Shown here in pieces: positions 21,257 through 32,716 of a DNA stretch of 64,000 nucleotides (positions are counted from its first letter, which is position 1; each line of letters opens with the position of its first letter). The DNA comes from Liriodendron chinense (Eukaryota; Streptophyta; Magnoliopsida; Magnoliales; Magnoliaceae): positions 1,426,001 to 1,490,000 of the forward strand of contig ML058407.1 of assembly GCA_003013855.2 (NCBI GenBank), read 5' to 3'. The notes beneath the pieces were generated by a model. It worked only from the letters and a program-made list of their open reading frames with translations. It did no database searches and was not told where the DNA came from. Position numbers and translations under genes: made by a program.

Positions 21257-22379
21257 TCTCCTAGTCTGATGGAGGTATAGAGTAGCTAGGATTAGGATTT
21301 TGTTTCTTTTATTTGCTTGTGCTTAGGTTTGTTAGAAGGAAGAAGAATTCCACTTTTCACTTTTTCAGGTACTCTCATCCCTCACTCCCTTTTATTTTCA
21401 AAGTGCTCTCATGTTTTGCATATTGCATATCTTATTACATTGAGGACAATGCAAGATTCGGTTGGGGGGTGTAGGATCACTTGGATGAATCCAGCGTTTT
21501 GTAATATTTCGAGCAACTGTGTAGAAATTTTTCGATTTTTCAAAAATTCAAGACTCTTTTGAAAAACTTTACTTTTATGCATTCAAGATGATATGAGCAT
21601 AAGAGGAGGAGATATGAAGTGAGTGAGGTTGCAAGTTTTGAATTTCTCACAACATAATGGTTTTATATGTGAATTCCCCTATTTTTGTGATTGATAGAAA
21701 ATTTGAACACTTTTACATCTAGTTCACATTACACGATTTTCACAGGTTGAAGGGATTATGTGATTTGTGGATCAGTTAGATGTTGATTTAAGGTGTTGAG
21801 ACATCAAGCCGGGGTATGTTGTCCATCCTTGTCCATGGGAAAATAATGAAAGATATGGATTTCTAAAAATCCTATCTAATTTAAAAGAAAAAGGAAAAGG
21901 AAGGATGAAATTGGGAATGATGGAAAATGGTGGAAAAATCCGATTAGGGCTACCTACTACCAACCGAGGGATGGTCTACCCGTAACCAAAGCCGAAAATA
22001 GGACGTAGTGTGAAAGTCGTCGGAAGGACAATAAGGCAAATTCCCATCATTGGCTTGTTGTTGCTCTATATACCTTGAGATCCATAATCTCGTTGATTTA
22101 TGAAGAAGATAACCCTGAAAACTCATGAAAAGAATTTTCACTAAGCACACTAGATTGAAATTGTTCAAGTTCTTCTATTTGTCAACCAATCAGCGGGAAT
22201 TTCATATGGGTACTTATTATGATTTGAGAGTTTATGATTTCAACCTCTATCACCTAATTTCTCTAACTCTTACTCTTATGTATCTCGGGATGTATAGAAG
22301 AATGGTTTCTAAAGGGGGGTTGGGTTTCGGAGAATGGAATTAGTTTCATGCATGTTTTGCTCGAGACTAGCAAAATGCT
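21257..22379 (+). other. Element A 3' UTR with internal PPT copy and conserved RNA block
   Basis: About 1.1 kb with no env-like ORF. At 21438-21451 CATTG and CAATG form an inverted repeat with a 4-nt loop, followed by GGTTGGGGGGTG at 21460-21471, identical to the terminal PPT 920 bp downstream. At ~21821-22046 lies a block strongly conserved in B, E and F, including the stem-loop GGATTT-CTAA-AAATCC (21857-21872). Confidence 0.75.
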
Positions 22380-22391
22380 GGTTGGGGGGTG
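22355..22391 (+). promoter_or_regulatory. Element A polypurine tract and preceding hairpin
   Basis: GGTTGGGGGGTG (22380-22391) abuts the LTR start TGTTGAG. Four bases upstream is an inverted repeat TTTTGCT/AGCAAAA with a 7-nt loop (22355-22375), conserved in E and B and with one mismatch in F. Confidence 0.9.
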
Positions 22392-23948
22392 TGTTGAGTT
22401 CTTAATTGTGCATATTCTAACCCCAATTCATCACTCATTATGCTAGTTGTTATGGTTTATAGACTAATCTAATGCATGGATTCATGATTGTAGGGATGAG
22501 AGAGAGAAGCATCAATTGAAGACCTAAAGGTGCTAGTTAGAAGCAAAGAAGATCAAAGGGGCCAACGTCGAAGAATGAAAGAAAGAAGTCAGAGAAAAGA
22601 AGAAGAGAATGCAGAAGAAGGTGCCCACAACTGGTCGTCCGACCGGTCCGCGCATGCATAGAGGAAGACCCAGAAGCCATTATTCTCTGGACCATTCACG
22701 ACCGGTCGTTCGACCGGTCGTCCACTTCTACGACCGGTCGTGCGACCGGTCCTTAAATTAATTTTTCAGGACAAAACTCTCTGGACACTTTTAGGCTGTT
22801 TTGAGACCGGTCGTCCAGCACTGCGACCGATCGTCCAGCCACTGCGACCGGTCGTGCCATCGGTCGTCTGCGTAAGTTTTAAACTGCTAATTCTGGCATC
22901 GATTTTCTCTGCACAGTGCGTAAGTGTTACGCAGATTCTCGAATCTTCTGGAGTTGCGGAGCCTCCCCACTATAAAAGGACACCTAGGGATCGTTCCTAG
23001 GGTATCTTAGAAGGGTTTAAGCAAGGTTGGAGGCGGCGGAAGTGGATTTTAGAGTTCCACAACTCCTTCTAGTTTGTTTTACTATTTTTATGAGTTTTTT
23101 TGTTGTTTCATGTTTCCTTGGATCATGAGCAGCTAAACCTCTTAGCTAGGGCTAAGAGGTGAAGCTTGTAGTGGATCTAAGATGTTTCAATTCGTTCTAA
23201 GTTGGTTTTAAGTTTGGAATTCATGTTTATGAACAATGGTTTGAAGTTTATACAAGTTTTAAGTAGTTTTTCTTAGTCTTATGATGACTCATGGATGTTT
23301 GGGAGAATTACTTAAATTCTTAATTGGTTTGTATTAGTCTAGACCTGTATGATCCGAGGAATTGGAGTACGCTCTAGTACTATGATCTTCATGTGGGAAC
23401 TTCCTACCAAAGTTCTATTTTTCTGATTTTCTGAATTATGTAAGGGACTGTGCATGTGATTTGAATCATGTTCAAATCATGATCTAGCCTTGTCTTGTGA
23501 CAGGACTTGAGGATGGTTATGATTGTGAACTGAGCCTTTTGGAATTGGGACTGACCTATGCAATTGAGCATGCTTAGCTTAGCTTACATTGAGTGAATCC
23601 TATGCATTGGACTTACATATGACAGATTGTTTAGTTTAACAGCTCTATCATCCGGCTAGATAGATCTTAAGATCGATTCTAGTTGAGAAAGTGAGAAACC
23701 ACAACAGATTGAACATCAAGGATTGCTACAAGTGGATCCTTGAACCCCTAGTGCCTTTTTAGAATTGTTTACCTTCAAATTAGTTTAAAGTTGTTACTCA
23801 CATCAAATTCATACAAAAACCTGATTGTTAGCTTATCAATAGAAACTATTGGATGTGCTTGTGAAATCCTACATAAGTCCCTGTGGATCGACCTCGGTCT
23901 TACCGAGTTTATTACTACATCGCAACCCTACACTTGGGGAAGCGAACA
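22392..23948 (+). repeat. Element A 3' LTR
   Basis: Uninterrupted 1557-bp LTR starting TGTTGAG and ending GCGAACA. It has the ACCGGT array (~22630-22868), HSE (22936-22948), TATA box (22971) and U5 stem-loop (23893-23907). It differs from the 5' LTR by scattered substitutions and by rearrangement of the ACCGGT repeats, so A is clearly older than T. Confidence 0.95.
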
Positions 23949-23953
23949 AAAAC

Positions 23954-24008
23954 CATGCATAATGAGTGATGAATTGGGGTTAGAATATGCACAATTAAGA
24001 GCTCAACA
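23954..24008 (-). repeat. Element B 3' LTR, proximal 55 bp
   Basis: On the minus strand it begins TGTTGAGCTCTTAATTG at 24008, identical in its first 50 bases or so to element C's LTR start. It continues at 235 on the other side of element A. Confidence 0.9.
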
Positions 24009-25135
24009 CACCCCCCAACCAGCATTTTGCTAGTCCCGAGCAAAACATGCGTGAAACCAATTCCATTCTCCAAAACCCAACTCTCTTTTAGAAATTATTC
24101 TTCTATATATCCCAAGACACACAAGTGTAAGATTCAGAGAGATTAGGTGATAGAGGTTGAAATTGTAAACCCTCAAAACATGATAAGCATTCATATGAAA
24201 TTCCCGCTGATTGGTTGAAAAATAGAAGAACTTGAACAAATTCAACCTAGTGTGCATAGTGAAACTTCATCTCATGAGTTTTTAGGATTATTTTCCTCAT
24301 AAATCAACCAGACTATAGATCTCAAGGTATATAGAGCCACATCAAGCCAATGACAGGAATTTTTCTTACCGTCCTTCCGACGACTTTCACACTACGTCCC
24401 ATTTCCGGCTTTGGTTACGGGTAGACCATCCCCCGGTTGGTAGTAGGTAGCCCTAATCAGAATTTTCCACCATTTTTCCATCTTTCCCAATTTCATCCTT
24501 CCTTTTCCTTTTTCTTTTAAATTAGATAGGATTTTTAGAAATCCATATCTTTCGTTATTTTCCCATGGACAAGGATGGACAAAGTACCCCGGCCTAGTTT
24601 CTCAGCACCTTAAATCAAAGTCTAGCTAACCCACAAATCACATAATTCTTTCAACCCATGAAAATCGTGTAATGTGAACTAGGTGTAAAAGTGTTCCAAT
24701 TTTCTATCAATCACATAACTAGGGGAATTCACATATAAAACCATTATGCTATGAGAAGTTCCAGACATACAACCTGATATACTTTATATCTCCTCCACTT
24801 ATGCTCATATCATCTTGAATGTATAGAAACAAAGTTTTTCAAAAGAGTTTTGAATTTTAGGAAAATTGAAATTTTTTTACATAATTGCTCGAAATGTTAC
24901 AAAACGCTGGATTCATCCAAGTGATCCTACACCCCCCAACCAAATCTTGCATTGTCCTCAATGTAAAAGATGCGCAATGAGCAAAACATGAGAGCAATTT
25001 GAACATAAAAGGGAGCAAGGAATGAGAGTACCTGAGAAAGTGAAAAGTGGAATTCTTCCTCCTTCTAACAAACCTAAGCAAAAGTAAACAAAAGCAACAA
25101 AATGCTAATCCTAACTACTCTATACCTCCGTCAGA
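24009..25135 (-). other. Element B PPT and 3' UTR
   Basis: The minus strand has GGTTGGGGGGTG at 24009-24020 next to the LTR, and an identical 12-mer at 24930-24941, 921 bp upstream, preceded by the CATTG/CAATG inverted repeat. The TTTTGCT/AGCAAAA hairpin precedes the terminal copy. The conserved block spans ~24354-24582, with the GGATTT stem-loop at 24529-24544. No credible coding region. Confidence 0.8.
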
Positions 25136-25530
25136 CTAGGAGATCAATTCCAACAACTCATCCAAAAGCATAAAGTCGAGCAGAATCATTAGATGAATCA
25201 AAAGGTTTTGCAATAATGTCATCCAATATCCTGCATTACAGTATAAATGTGTGTGAGTGATCCAGATAAGCCACTGAAAATTCCAAAAAAGAATTTCAAC
25301 GGGTTCATTAATGTTTTCACCACATGTATAAGAGGAGACAGTATCATATTTATCAGAAAAATTATGTCTCCATTCAGATTTACCTGGGCATTTATTTTAC
25401 AAGTATGGATCATCCCAGGGTTAGTAAAGATCGGTATGCATGATCCATAGAGGTGTGGATATATGAATTGATTTCTCAGTACAATGAAGTGTTGTTTTCA
25501 CATCCTTCTCTTGGCTAACGTTATGTGCCA
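25136..25530 (-). pseudogene. Novel C-terminal segment replacing pol (element B)
   Basis: Downstream of protease the sequence stops resembling the A/E/F polyproteins at about 25530. It continues in the same frame as gag-protease past stops at 25421-25423 and seven codons later, then stays open for 84 codons to a TAG at 25136-25138. Element C has the same 84 codons in the same frame with no indel. Visible features: four conserved Trp residues, a CPGK start and a hydrophobic Leu/Ile-rich end. I do not recognise a domain. The TAG lies in the CTCCTAGTCTGA motif that follows integrase in A and E, so the segment joins the normal 3' UTR there. Confidence 0.6.
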
Positions 25531-26335
25531 ATACCGACTCAAAAGGTGCGACTATGTCCCCTATCACATCAACATTCTCATCAAGAGAATAGGCCGCATC
25601 TCCTTCTAAGTGATTGAGGTAAGGAGTTGAGAGGGACACATCTTCCACAATAGAATTGATCATGTTTATTTCGTGGCCCTCTTCATCTTCATCCTCTTGT
25701 TGGTTGTCAACATTGAAAGCATTTAACTCAATCGTCATATTACCAAAGGACATTTGTATGACCCCACTCCTACAATTTATGATAGCGTTTGATGTAGCTA
25801 GGAATGGGCGGCCCAGTATGACAGGAATTTGAGGGCCACTATTAACCATGGGTTGTGTGTCCAAGACAATGAAGTCCACTGGGTAGTAGACCTTGTCAAC
25901 TTTGACAAGAACGTCCTCAATCACCCCTCTCGGAATACGAATCGATCGGTCAGCGAGTTGTAATGTGGTTTTGGTGGGTTTTAATTCACCTAAACCCAAT
26001 TGTTCATAGACCGAAAAGGGTATTAAGTTCACACTTGCTCCTAGATCAAGTAAAGCATGTTTCACCTGATAATCTCCAATTATGCATGATATTGTCGGAC
26101 TACCAGGATCTTTGTATTTCTTGGGCATCCCGTGATTTATAATGGCGCTTACATTCTCTGTCAAAAATGCCTTCTTTTGCACATGTTCTTTTCTTTTTAT
26201 TGTGCAAAGATTCTTAAAAAACTTAGCATATGACTGAATTTGTTTAATGGCATCCAACAATGGGATGTTGATCTTCACCTGCTTGAAAACCTCTAAAATT
26301 TTCAGATTTTTGTCTAAAGGTTTAGGTGAAACCAA
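25421..26335 (-). pseudogene. Protease region of element B
   Basis: 304-codon open stretch with KINIPLLDAIKQI, the active-site motif LLDLGASVNLIP and VILGRPFLATSNAIINCRSG, closely matching C and related to A, E and F. The retropepsin fold and catalytic Asp are intact in appearance. Downstream of ~25530 it runs into the novel segment. It is separated from gag by breaks between 26336 and 26401. Confidence 0.85.
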
Positions 26336-26400
26336 CCTTTGTGGAAACGGCGCAACCAGCTTGTATTGCCTTTCCGGTTCTTTCTCTTGTGGAGTGTTGT

Positions 26401-28029
26401 TCAGGTTATCATCCTCTTGGAAATTTTCGGATCCTTAGGCTGTGGGGCCTTCACCGAATTAGATTTATCAATTATTTTCCCACTTCGCAAAGTGGTGATA
26501 GCTTGAACATGCTCCATATGTTGGGAGGATGAGCTTGCATCTTGTATCTCAAATTGGGTCCTTGGGTTAGGAAGAGGTTGGGCAGGAAGTGTGCCTTTCT
26601 CCCTAACACTGAGGTGAGATTCAACCCTAGCCATTGAGGTTTTCAAGTCATTGATGGCTTGAGTTGTATTTTGATTAAATTTCAATTGCTCTTGCATGAA
26701 CCCATCTATTTTCAGAGAATTAGTATTGTTATACTCAGCTTGAACCGATACAAATGCACCCAACATCTCCTCTAGCGTAGCCTTCGGTGTAATGATTAGG
26801 GATGGACCTAGAAAAGGTTAAGCTTGAGGGATATTGTTTGCATTCGCAGTGGGTCCATTCCTCCAACTGAAGTTGGGATGGTTCTTCCAACTAGAATCAT
26901 ACGTGTTTGAGTTTGGAGCACCAAATTGCCGTTGATAACTGTTTATGGCATTTGCTTGTTCTTGGAATGTTGAGATTGCGGGACAATCTTGTGTTGCATG
27001 TTGATTTATGGCACAAATCCCACAAACAGTTTCAACGTCCTTAGAGTTGTTCGTCTCTCCTTTCCTTAATTCCATGGCCTCAACTTTTCTTGTGAGGCTA
27101 GCCACCCGTGCACTTATGCTATCCTCTTCCGATAAGACATACATTCCCCCTTTTTCCTTTTGTTGGCTAGTTTTGAAATTTGTTGGTTTTGATGTATCCC
27201 AAGACTATGCATTCTCAGCCAATTCTTCCAAATAATCCCATGCTTCATCAGCTTCCTTATTCATGAACTCCCCATTACACATCATCTCTGCAAATTGGCG
27301 CATGGGTGAAGTTAGTCCTTCATAGAAAAAGCTTATAATCTGTCAAATTTCATAGCCATGATGTGGGCATGCTTTTAGTAAGTCCTCAAACCTCTCCCAA
27401 CATTGGAAGAAGGTTTCATCTTCTTTTTGGGAAAAGTTCACGATAAGGCGCTTCAACATGTTTGTTTTGTGAGTAGGGAAGAATTTTTTTATGAATTCCC
27501 TATGCATATCAGTCCATGCACCAATTGATCTTGGCCTTAATGCATGAAGCCAACCTTTAGCTTTATCTTTAAGAGTAAAAGGGAAGAATTTGAGTCTCAC
27601 CACATCATCAATCACATTAGCAAAGCGCATGGTGGTTATTACCTCATCAAACTCCTTAAGGTGTTGATAGGCGCTTTCACTGTCTAATCCATGGAATTTA
27701 GGGAGAAGTTGGATCACTCCCGGTTTCAAATCCACATTCCCTGCATTTTGTGGAAAAATTATGCATGAGGGAGTGCTTGCTCTTGCTGGTTGCAAGAAAT
27801 CACGTAAAGTTCTTGGTCGGGTAACATTCTCAACCACAATCTCCCCCGTTTCAGTTTGGTTTTGACCTAGATTAGGATTGGCCATCGGATTAGGTTGATT
27901 TGCAGCCATGTTTTCAGACAAAATTGGAGAGTTTAGATGTCTCCTAGCACGTGGCTTTCTGTCAATTCCTTCAACTATTCCCCCTTCACTAATGAGTTGG
28001 TTATTGGAATCCCGAGCCCAATGTGGCAT
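26401..28029 (-). pseudogene. gag of element B, disrupted
   Basis: Starts MPHWARDSNN. The capsid region (27343-28029) is very close to that of F. The zinc-knuckle region CX2CX4HX4C lies in 26818-27144. Nonsense codons: TGA at 27343-27345 (from TGG), TAG at 27205-27207 and TAA at 26818-26820, plus a frame break near 26400. Gag would be enough for packaging and particle assembly; no polymerase is encoded. Confidence 0.87.
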
Positions 28030-28592
28030 GCAAATCCAAAAAAATATGAAACGAAAAGAGAAACGAATTCTTTCTTCCCTTCTTTACTCTTCTCTAGGAC
28101 CGAAGCACAAGGTGTCTTGCAATGGCTAGGCCAGAAGTAAGGATAGAGGTCGATTTCTCTTGGTTAATAGGGGTTCAAAGAACTCCCCACCGACTATTTG
28201 AATCCTTTAAGAAAAGTGCAGAAAAAGAAGAAATAGGAGTAGAGGTGAGAAGAGAAATCTCTGAGCACAAGGTGATCCAAGACGGTAGAGCCGACCAATA
28301 GGAATCTAAGTGGTACAAGGCCTACCTTTCAGAGATCCAAAAGGACTCTCCAGCCACTCTACAAGAGATGAATATGATAGGAATGAATAGTAGAAGGAGA
28401 AGAGTGAGGTTTAGAAAGATAGAACCTGATTCGAGCACTTGAGATCCTTATGTCTTCTTCAACCTCCTAGAAATCCCTGAAAAAGAAAAAAAAATCAAAA
28501 TAAACTAAGTTAGAACTATTCCTAAAAATCCTAAATAGATTCTATTTTCAGAAATTTGTGAAAAACTGTTAAAGTCCACGGCAACGGCGCCA
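28030..28592 (-). other. Element B leader and tRNA-Asp primer-binding site
   Basis: PBS at 28580-28592 (minus strand TGGCGCCGTTGCC) lies 6 nt from the LTR. The leader is conserved with A and C over ~430 bp. Confidence 0.82.
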
Positions 28593-28598
28593 AAAACT

Positions 28599-28694
28599 TG
28601 TTCGCTTCCCCAAGTGTAGGGTTGCCATGTAGTAATAAACTCGGAAAGATCGAGGTCGATCCATAGGGACTTGTTTAGGAATTCACAAACACAT
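28599..28694 (-). repeat. Element B 5' LTR, terminal 96 bp
   Basis: On the minus strand it ends GAAGCGAACA at 28599. It matches F's LTR end (56227-56322) up to the CACAAACACAT sequence, where element C begins. The remaining ~1.3 kb must lie right of the window, beyond C. The expected TSD of C is CACAT (28690-28694). Confidence 0.85.
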
Positions 28695-30308
28695 TGTTGA
28701 GCTCTTAATTGTGCATATTCTAACCCCAATTCATCACTCATTACGCACGATTTACACGTTTAAAGGTCTACTCTAATGCATGATTTGTGATTGTAGGGAC
28801 ATGATGGAGATTTCACTGATTCAAGGCTAAATAGAGCACTTTATATACATTGAAGATCATAGAACCAAGTGCAAAAGGATGAAGAAAGAAGCAAAGGAGA
28901 TAAAGAAAAGAGGTCTGAGAAAAGCTACTCAAGACCGGTCGTGCGACCGGTTGTCCATAGCCAAGACCGGTCGTCCGACCGGTCTGGCCACTCAACAGAA
29001 GAAGCCTTCTGCACATGTCTCTGGACCATCTGCGACCGGTCGTGCGATCGGTCCTTGAATAAAAATTGAAGGATGGATTTTATAAAAACTCGCTGGACAG
29101 ATTTGGACGTTTTACGATAGGTCGTGCGACCGGTCGTCCACAGGCTCAGACCGGTCGTGCGACCGGTCTGACATGCATAAACGGCAGTTTCTACATCGAA
29201 CGCCGAAATTCTCTGCGCAAGTGCGTAATTCCTTGCACAATCTAGAAGTTTCTTACGCAATGGACACCTCCAAGCTATAAAAGGACTTCTTCCCTTCATA
29301 CCAGGGCATGCTAGGACGTGGGGATTGCTTGGGAGATGGATTCTACTTCAAGTTTTCTTAGTTTTCTTCCTGTTTTAGTAGTTTTTATGTTTTTGAGGCT
29401 TCTAGTTCAAGGATGTTAGAGATGAACTAAAACCTCTTAGCTAGGGCTAAGAGGTGAAGCTTTTGATTTGTTTTTTATGGATTGATGCAACCTAGGTTTC
29501 CTTTTATGTTTTAATTGAAGAATTTTAGTTCAATATGAGTTTAAATCAAGTACTAGTTTGGTTTTACTTTGATCTCTTGATGACTTCAGTCTCATGTGAT
29601 TCTTAGTGATTCTAAGCTTGGTAGCTTACCTTTTGAGCATTGTTTATGTTTGTGTAGTTCATTGATCTATCATCGACTCCGGGCATGGTAGACCCTTTGA
29701 TTGCCTTGTGTACAATGGCCCAATCTTCATGTGGGAACTCATTCAACTAAAGTTCTTATCTTTTTATTATAATCTGAAATAGCTGTTTGCTGATTGATTT
29801 TGATTTAATTAGAGTTCTAATCATTAGTTGTAATCAAGTCTACTGACAGGATTTGATGAAAGCTATGGTTGTGAATCTCAACTAGATTGGAAAGAGGTTT
29901 GGCCTACACAATTGAGTGTGCCCAAGGCCTGAGTATTATTGTGGGAATCAAATCAATGAATAAGCACTTGTTTGGGATAATTGCTAATTGAACCGCTCTA
30001 TATTCCGATCGGATAGAGATATGAATTCGATTCCGATTGAGTTATAAGAGACCTAGTTGTGTTGATGCATTGAAACTTATCAAAAGTAGATCCTTGGCGC
30101 TCTAGTGCCTTTTTAGATAGAAATCACCTTACACATTCACTATTTAAACCCAGATTTGCTATTTTTCAGTTTTAGTTCTTAATAGGATCTTAATTACTAG
30201 TTGTTTTAGTTAAATTCTGAGAATACTCATTCATAAATCTCTGTGGGAACGATACTCGGTCTTTCCGAATTATTACTACTTGGCAACCCTACACTTGGGG
30301 AGTGAACA
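28695..30308 (+). repeat. Element C 5' LTR (1614 bp)
   Basis: Begins TGTTGAGCTC and ends GTGAACA. Contains ACCGGT palindromes at ~28934-29163 and an HSE-like trimer (29240-29252: ATC, GAA, TTC at 5-bp spacing) 23 bp upstream of TATAAAAGG (29276). Also has the CTCGGTCTTTCCGA U5 motif near its end. Confidence 0.92.
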
Positions 30309-30314
30309 AGTTTT

Positions 30315-30332
30315 TGGCGCCGTTGCCGGGGA
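30315..30332 (+). promoter_or_regulatory. Element C primer-binding site (tRNA-Asp)
   Basis: TGGCGCCGTTGCCGGGGA, the full complement of the plant tRNA-Asp 3' end, 6 nt after the LTR. Confidence 0.94.
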
Positions 30333-30932
30333 TTTCTATGCAGTGTTTTTAGAATTTTCTGAGATAGCTTTTAATTGAGATTGTGTTAAGATAGGTTTAG
30401 GATTTGTTTTGCTTTCTAAGGTAGGTTTTCTTCTAAATACTAACTTACTTTGTTTTGATTTTGCAGGATTCTAACATAGATCTAATTCAGGGATTTTTAT
30501 GAAGTTGAAGAAGAAGTAGGCATCTTAAGTCACAAATCAGGTTTTATCGTTCTAACCTTACTCTTGTTCTTCTCCTACTCATTCCTACCATATTCATCTC
30601 TTGTAGAGTAGGTGGAGACTCCTTTTGGATCTCTGATAGGTTGGCCTTGAGCCGCCTGGATTCCTATTGGTCGGCTCTGCCGTCTTGGATCACCTTGTGC
30701 TCAGAGATTTCTCTTCTCAACCTTATTCCTCTTTCTTCTTTTTCTGCACTTTTCTCAAAAGACTCAAAGAGTGGGTGGAGAGTTCTCTGAACCCCTATTG
30801 ACCAGGAGAAATCGGTCTCTATCCTTGCTTCTGGCTCAGCCATTGTAAGACACCTCGTGCTTCGGTCTTAGAGAAGAGTAAAGAAAGGAAGGAAGAATTA
30901 TTTTTCCTTTTTTTCATTCTTTTTGGATTTGC
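30333..30932 (+). other. Element C 5' untranslated leader
   Basis: About 600 bp without a gene. The last ~400 bp align with the leaders of A and B. Confidence 0.72.
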
Positions 30933-32716
30933 ATGCCACATTGGGCGCGGGATTCTAATAACCGACTCAATTGTGACGGAGTAATTGTTGAAGTGATTGA
31001 TAGAGAGCCTTGTGCTAGAAAACGTCAAAATTTTTCTGAAATTACTAGAGAGATGGCTAAAAATCAACCAAATCAAGGGGCTAATCAACATCAAAATCAA
31101 GCCCCAAACCTTACTGAATTGGATGAGAATGAAGTGGGGGATGTACCTCAACCTAGAACTTTACGTGACTATTTACAACCAGCTAGGACGAGTACTCCCT
31201 CTTGCATAATTTTCCCTCACAATGTGGGAAACATTGATTTTAAACCGGGGTTGATCCAACTTCTTCCTAGATTCCATGGACTCGACTCTGAGAGCGCTTA
31301 TCTACACATTAAGGAGTTCGAAGAGGTTATTGCCACAATAAACTATGACAATGTGACTAAGGATACTATAAAACTTAAATTCTTCCCTTTTTCCCTGAAA
31401 GAGAAGGCCAAATCATGCCTACATTCCTTAAGGCCGAGTCTATTGGGACATGGGCTGAGATGACTAGGAAGTTTCTTAAAAAATTCTTCCCTACTCATCG
31501 AACCAATGCACTAAGAAGGGCCATAATGAACTTCGCCTAAAAAGAAGAAGAAACTTTTTTCTAATGTTGGGAAAGGTATAATGAGTTATTAAACGCATGC
31601 CCACATCATGGCTATGAACGGTGGAGGTTGATTAGTTTCTTTTATGATAGATTAAACTCAACCATGCGCCAATTTGTGGAGATGATGTGCAATGGGGAGT
31701 TTATGAACAAGGAAACGGAGGAAGCTTGGGATTATTTTGACATGTTGGCTGAAAACACACAAGCATGGGATACATCTAAGACAACAAGTTTAAAACAACC
31801 CCAAGCCAAGGAGAAGGGAGAAATTTATGCTTTAAATGAGAAAGATGATCTAGGTTCTAGAGTGGCTAAACTCACACGAAAGGTTGAGGAGATGGAAGTA
31901 AAGAAAGTGGACACAACCCAACAAAGGGGGGCTGTTGAAACTATTTGTGGTATTTGTGCTTCCAATGTGCATCAAACGCCGGATTGTCCAACAATCTATG
32001 CGTTTCGAGAACTTTTATTTGAACAATCAAATGCTTTGAATAGTTATCAACGATCTTTTAGTACTCCAAATTCAAACATAAACAATTCTAGTTGGAGAAA
32101 CAACCCTAACTTCAATTAGGCGAATGGAAACACGGCTAATCAAAATAATCCTCAAAGGGGACCCCCAATGCAAATTCCTATGGCCCCACCTCAAATGCCT
32201 ATAGAGGATACTTTGAAAGCATTCATGGAAGGTCAAGCTCAAATAAATCAATCCAACCATACGATAATGCTTGAGCTTAAAAATTCGGTGGAGGAAATCA
32301 AGGCTCGTTTAAATGTAAGGTAAGAGATTCTTCCAGCCCAACCCATACCAAATCCAAAACCACAATGCGAAATAAGCTTGCCTAGTTCTTCTAACCAACA
32401 CATGGAACATGCTAAGGCCATCACCACTCTTAGAAGTGGTAAAATTATTGAAAAATCTGATCCGGTGAAGGTTTCAACGCCTAATGATCCGGTATCTTCC
32501 AAAGAGGATGATGGACCTAGCACCGCCATGGATGAAAAAGAGCCATTGAAAGAATATAGGCCCGTTGCTCCATTCCCCTAGCGCTTGATTTCAGCCAAAC
32601 CTCAAGATAAATATCAGGAATTTTTGGAGGTTTTCAAGCAAGTCAAAATCAACATCCCATTGTTGGATGCCATTAAATAAATACCGTCATATGCTAAATT
32701 TTTAAAAGACCTTTGC
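30933..32716 (+). pseudogene. gag of element C, disrupted
   Basis: Starts MPHWARDSNNRLN. The capsid region is open to ~31440, where a frameshift ends the frame at 31463. It resumes with TAA codons near 31540 and 31563 (from CAA). A zinc knuckle CX2CX4HX4C (ICGICASNVHQTPDC) lies at ~31945-31990. Further stops at 32117-32119 (TGG to TAG), near 32323, 32580 and 32679. Confidence 0.86.

Larger units (their letters stand above)
236..23948 (+). mobile_element. Element A: Athila-type Ty3/gypsy LTR retrotransposon, interrupted by element T
   Basis: A complete but decayed element. It has a 5' LTR (236-959 plus 14340-15172), tRNA-Asp-type PBS, gag, protease, RT-RNase H and integrase regions (15752-21256), a 3' UTR of ~1.1 kb, a PPT and a 3' LTR (22392-23948). 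By my coordinates both LTRs are 1557 bp, although they differ by compensating indels in the ACCGGT region. It sits in the 3' LTR of element B. The PBS and the DLGA protease motif are typical of the non-chromodomain Athila/Tat branch. There is no env-like ORF downstream of integrase. At least six nonsense codons and two frameshifts make it non-autonomous now. Confidence 0.93.
23954..28694 (-). mobile_element. Element B: pol-less Athila-like retrotransposon
   Basis: Visible parts on the minus strand: 5' LTR fragment (28599-28694), tRNA-Asp PBS (28580-28592), leader, gag, protease, a novel segment in place of RT/RNase H/integrase, 3' UTR, PPT (24009-24020) and 3' LTR (23954-24008 plus 1-235 and beyond). 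The interior is ~4.6 kb against ~7.2 kb in A. The LTR resembles that of F. It needs enzymes from another element. It is the outermost host of the visible nest, with A in its 3' LTR and C in its 5' LTR. Confidence 0.88.

Noticed and set aside
21257..22379. Possible env-like ORF between integrase and 3' LTR
   Set aside because: Some Athila families have one, but the longest frames here are ~80 codons and are not conserved in frame among A, B, E and F. The region is better explained as conserved UTR.
25219..25413. A 64-codon ORF in another frame of the novel segment of B (also in C) as a separate gene
   Set aside because: It overlaps the 84-codon open stretch that continues the gag-protease frame. 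Conservation in either frame cannot be told apart with two copies, so I did not list it as a separate gene.
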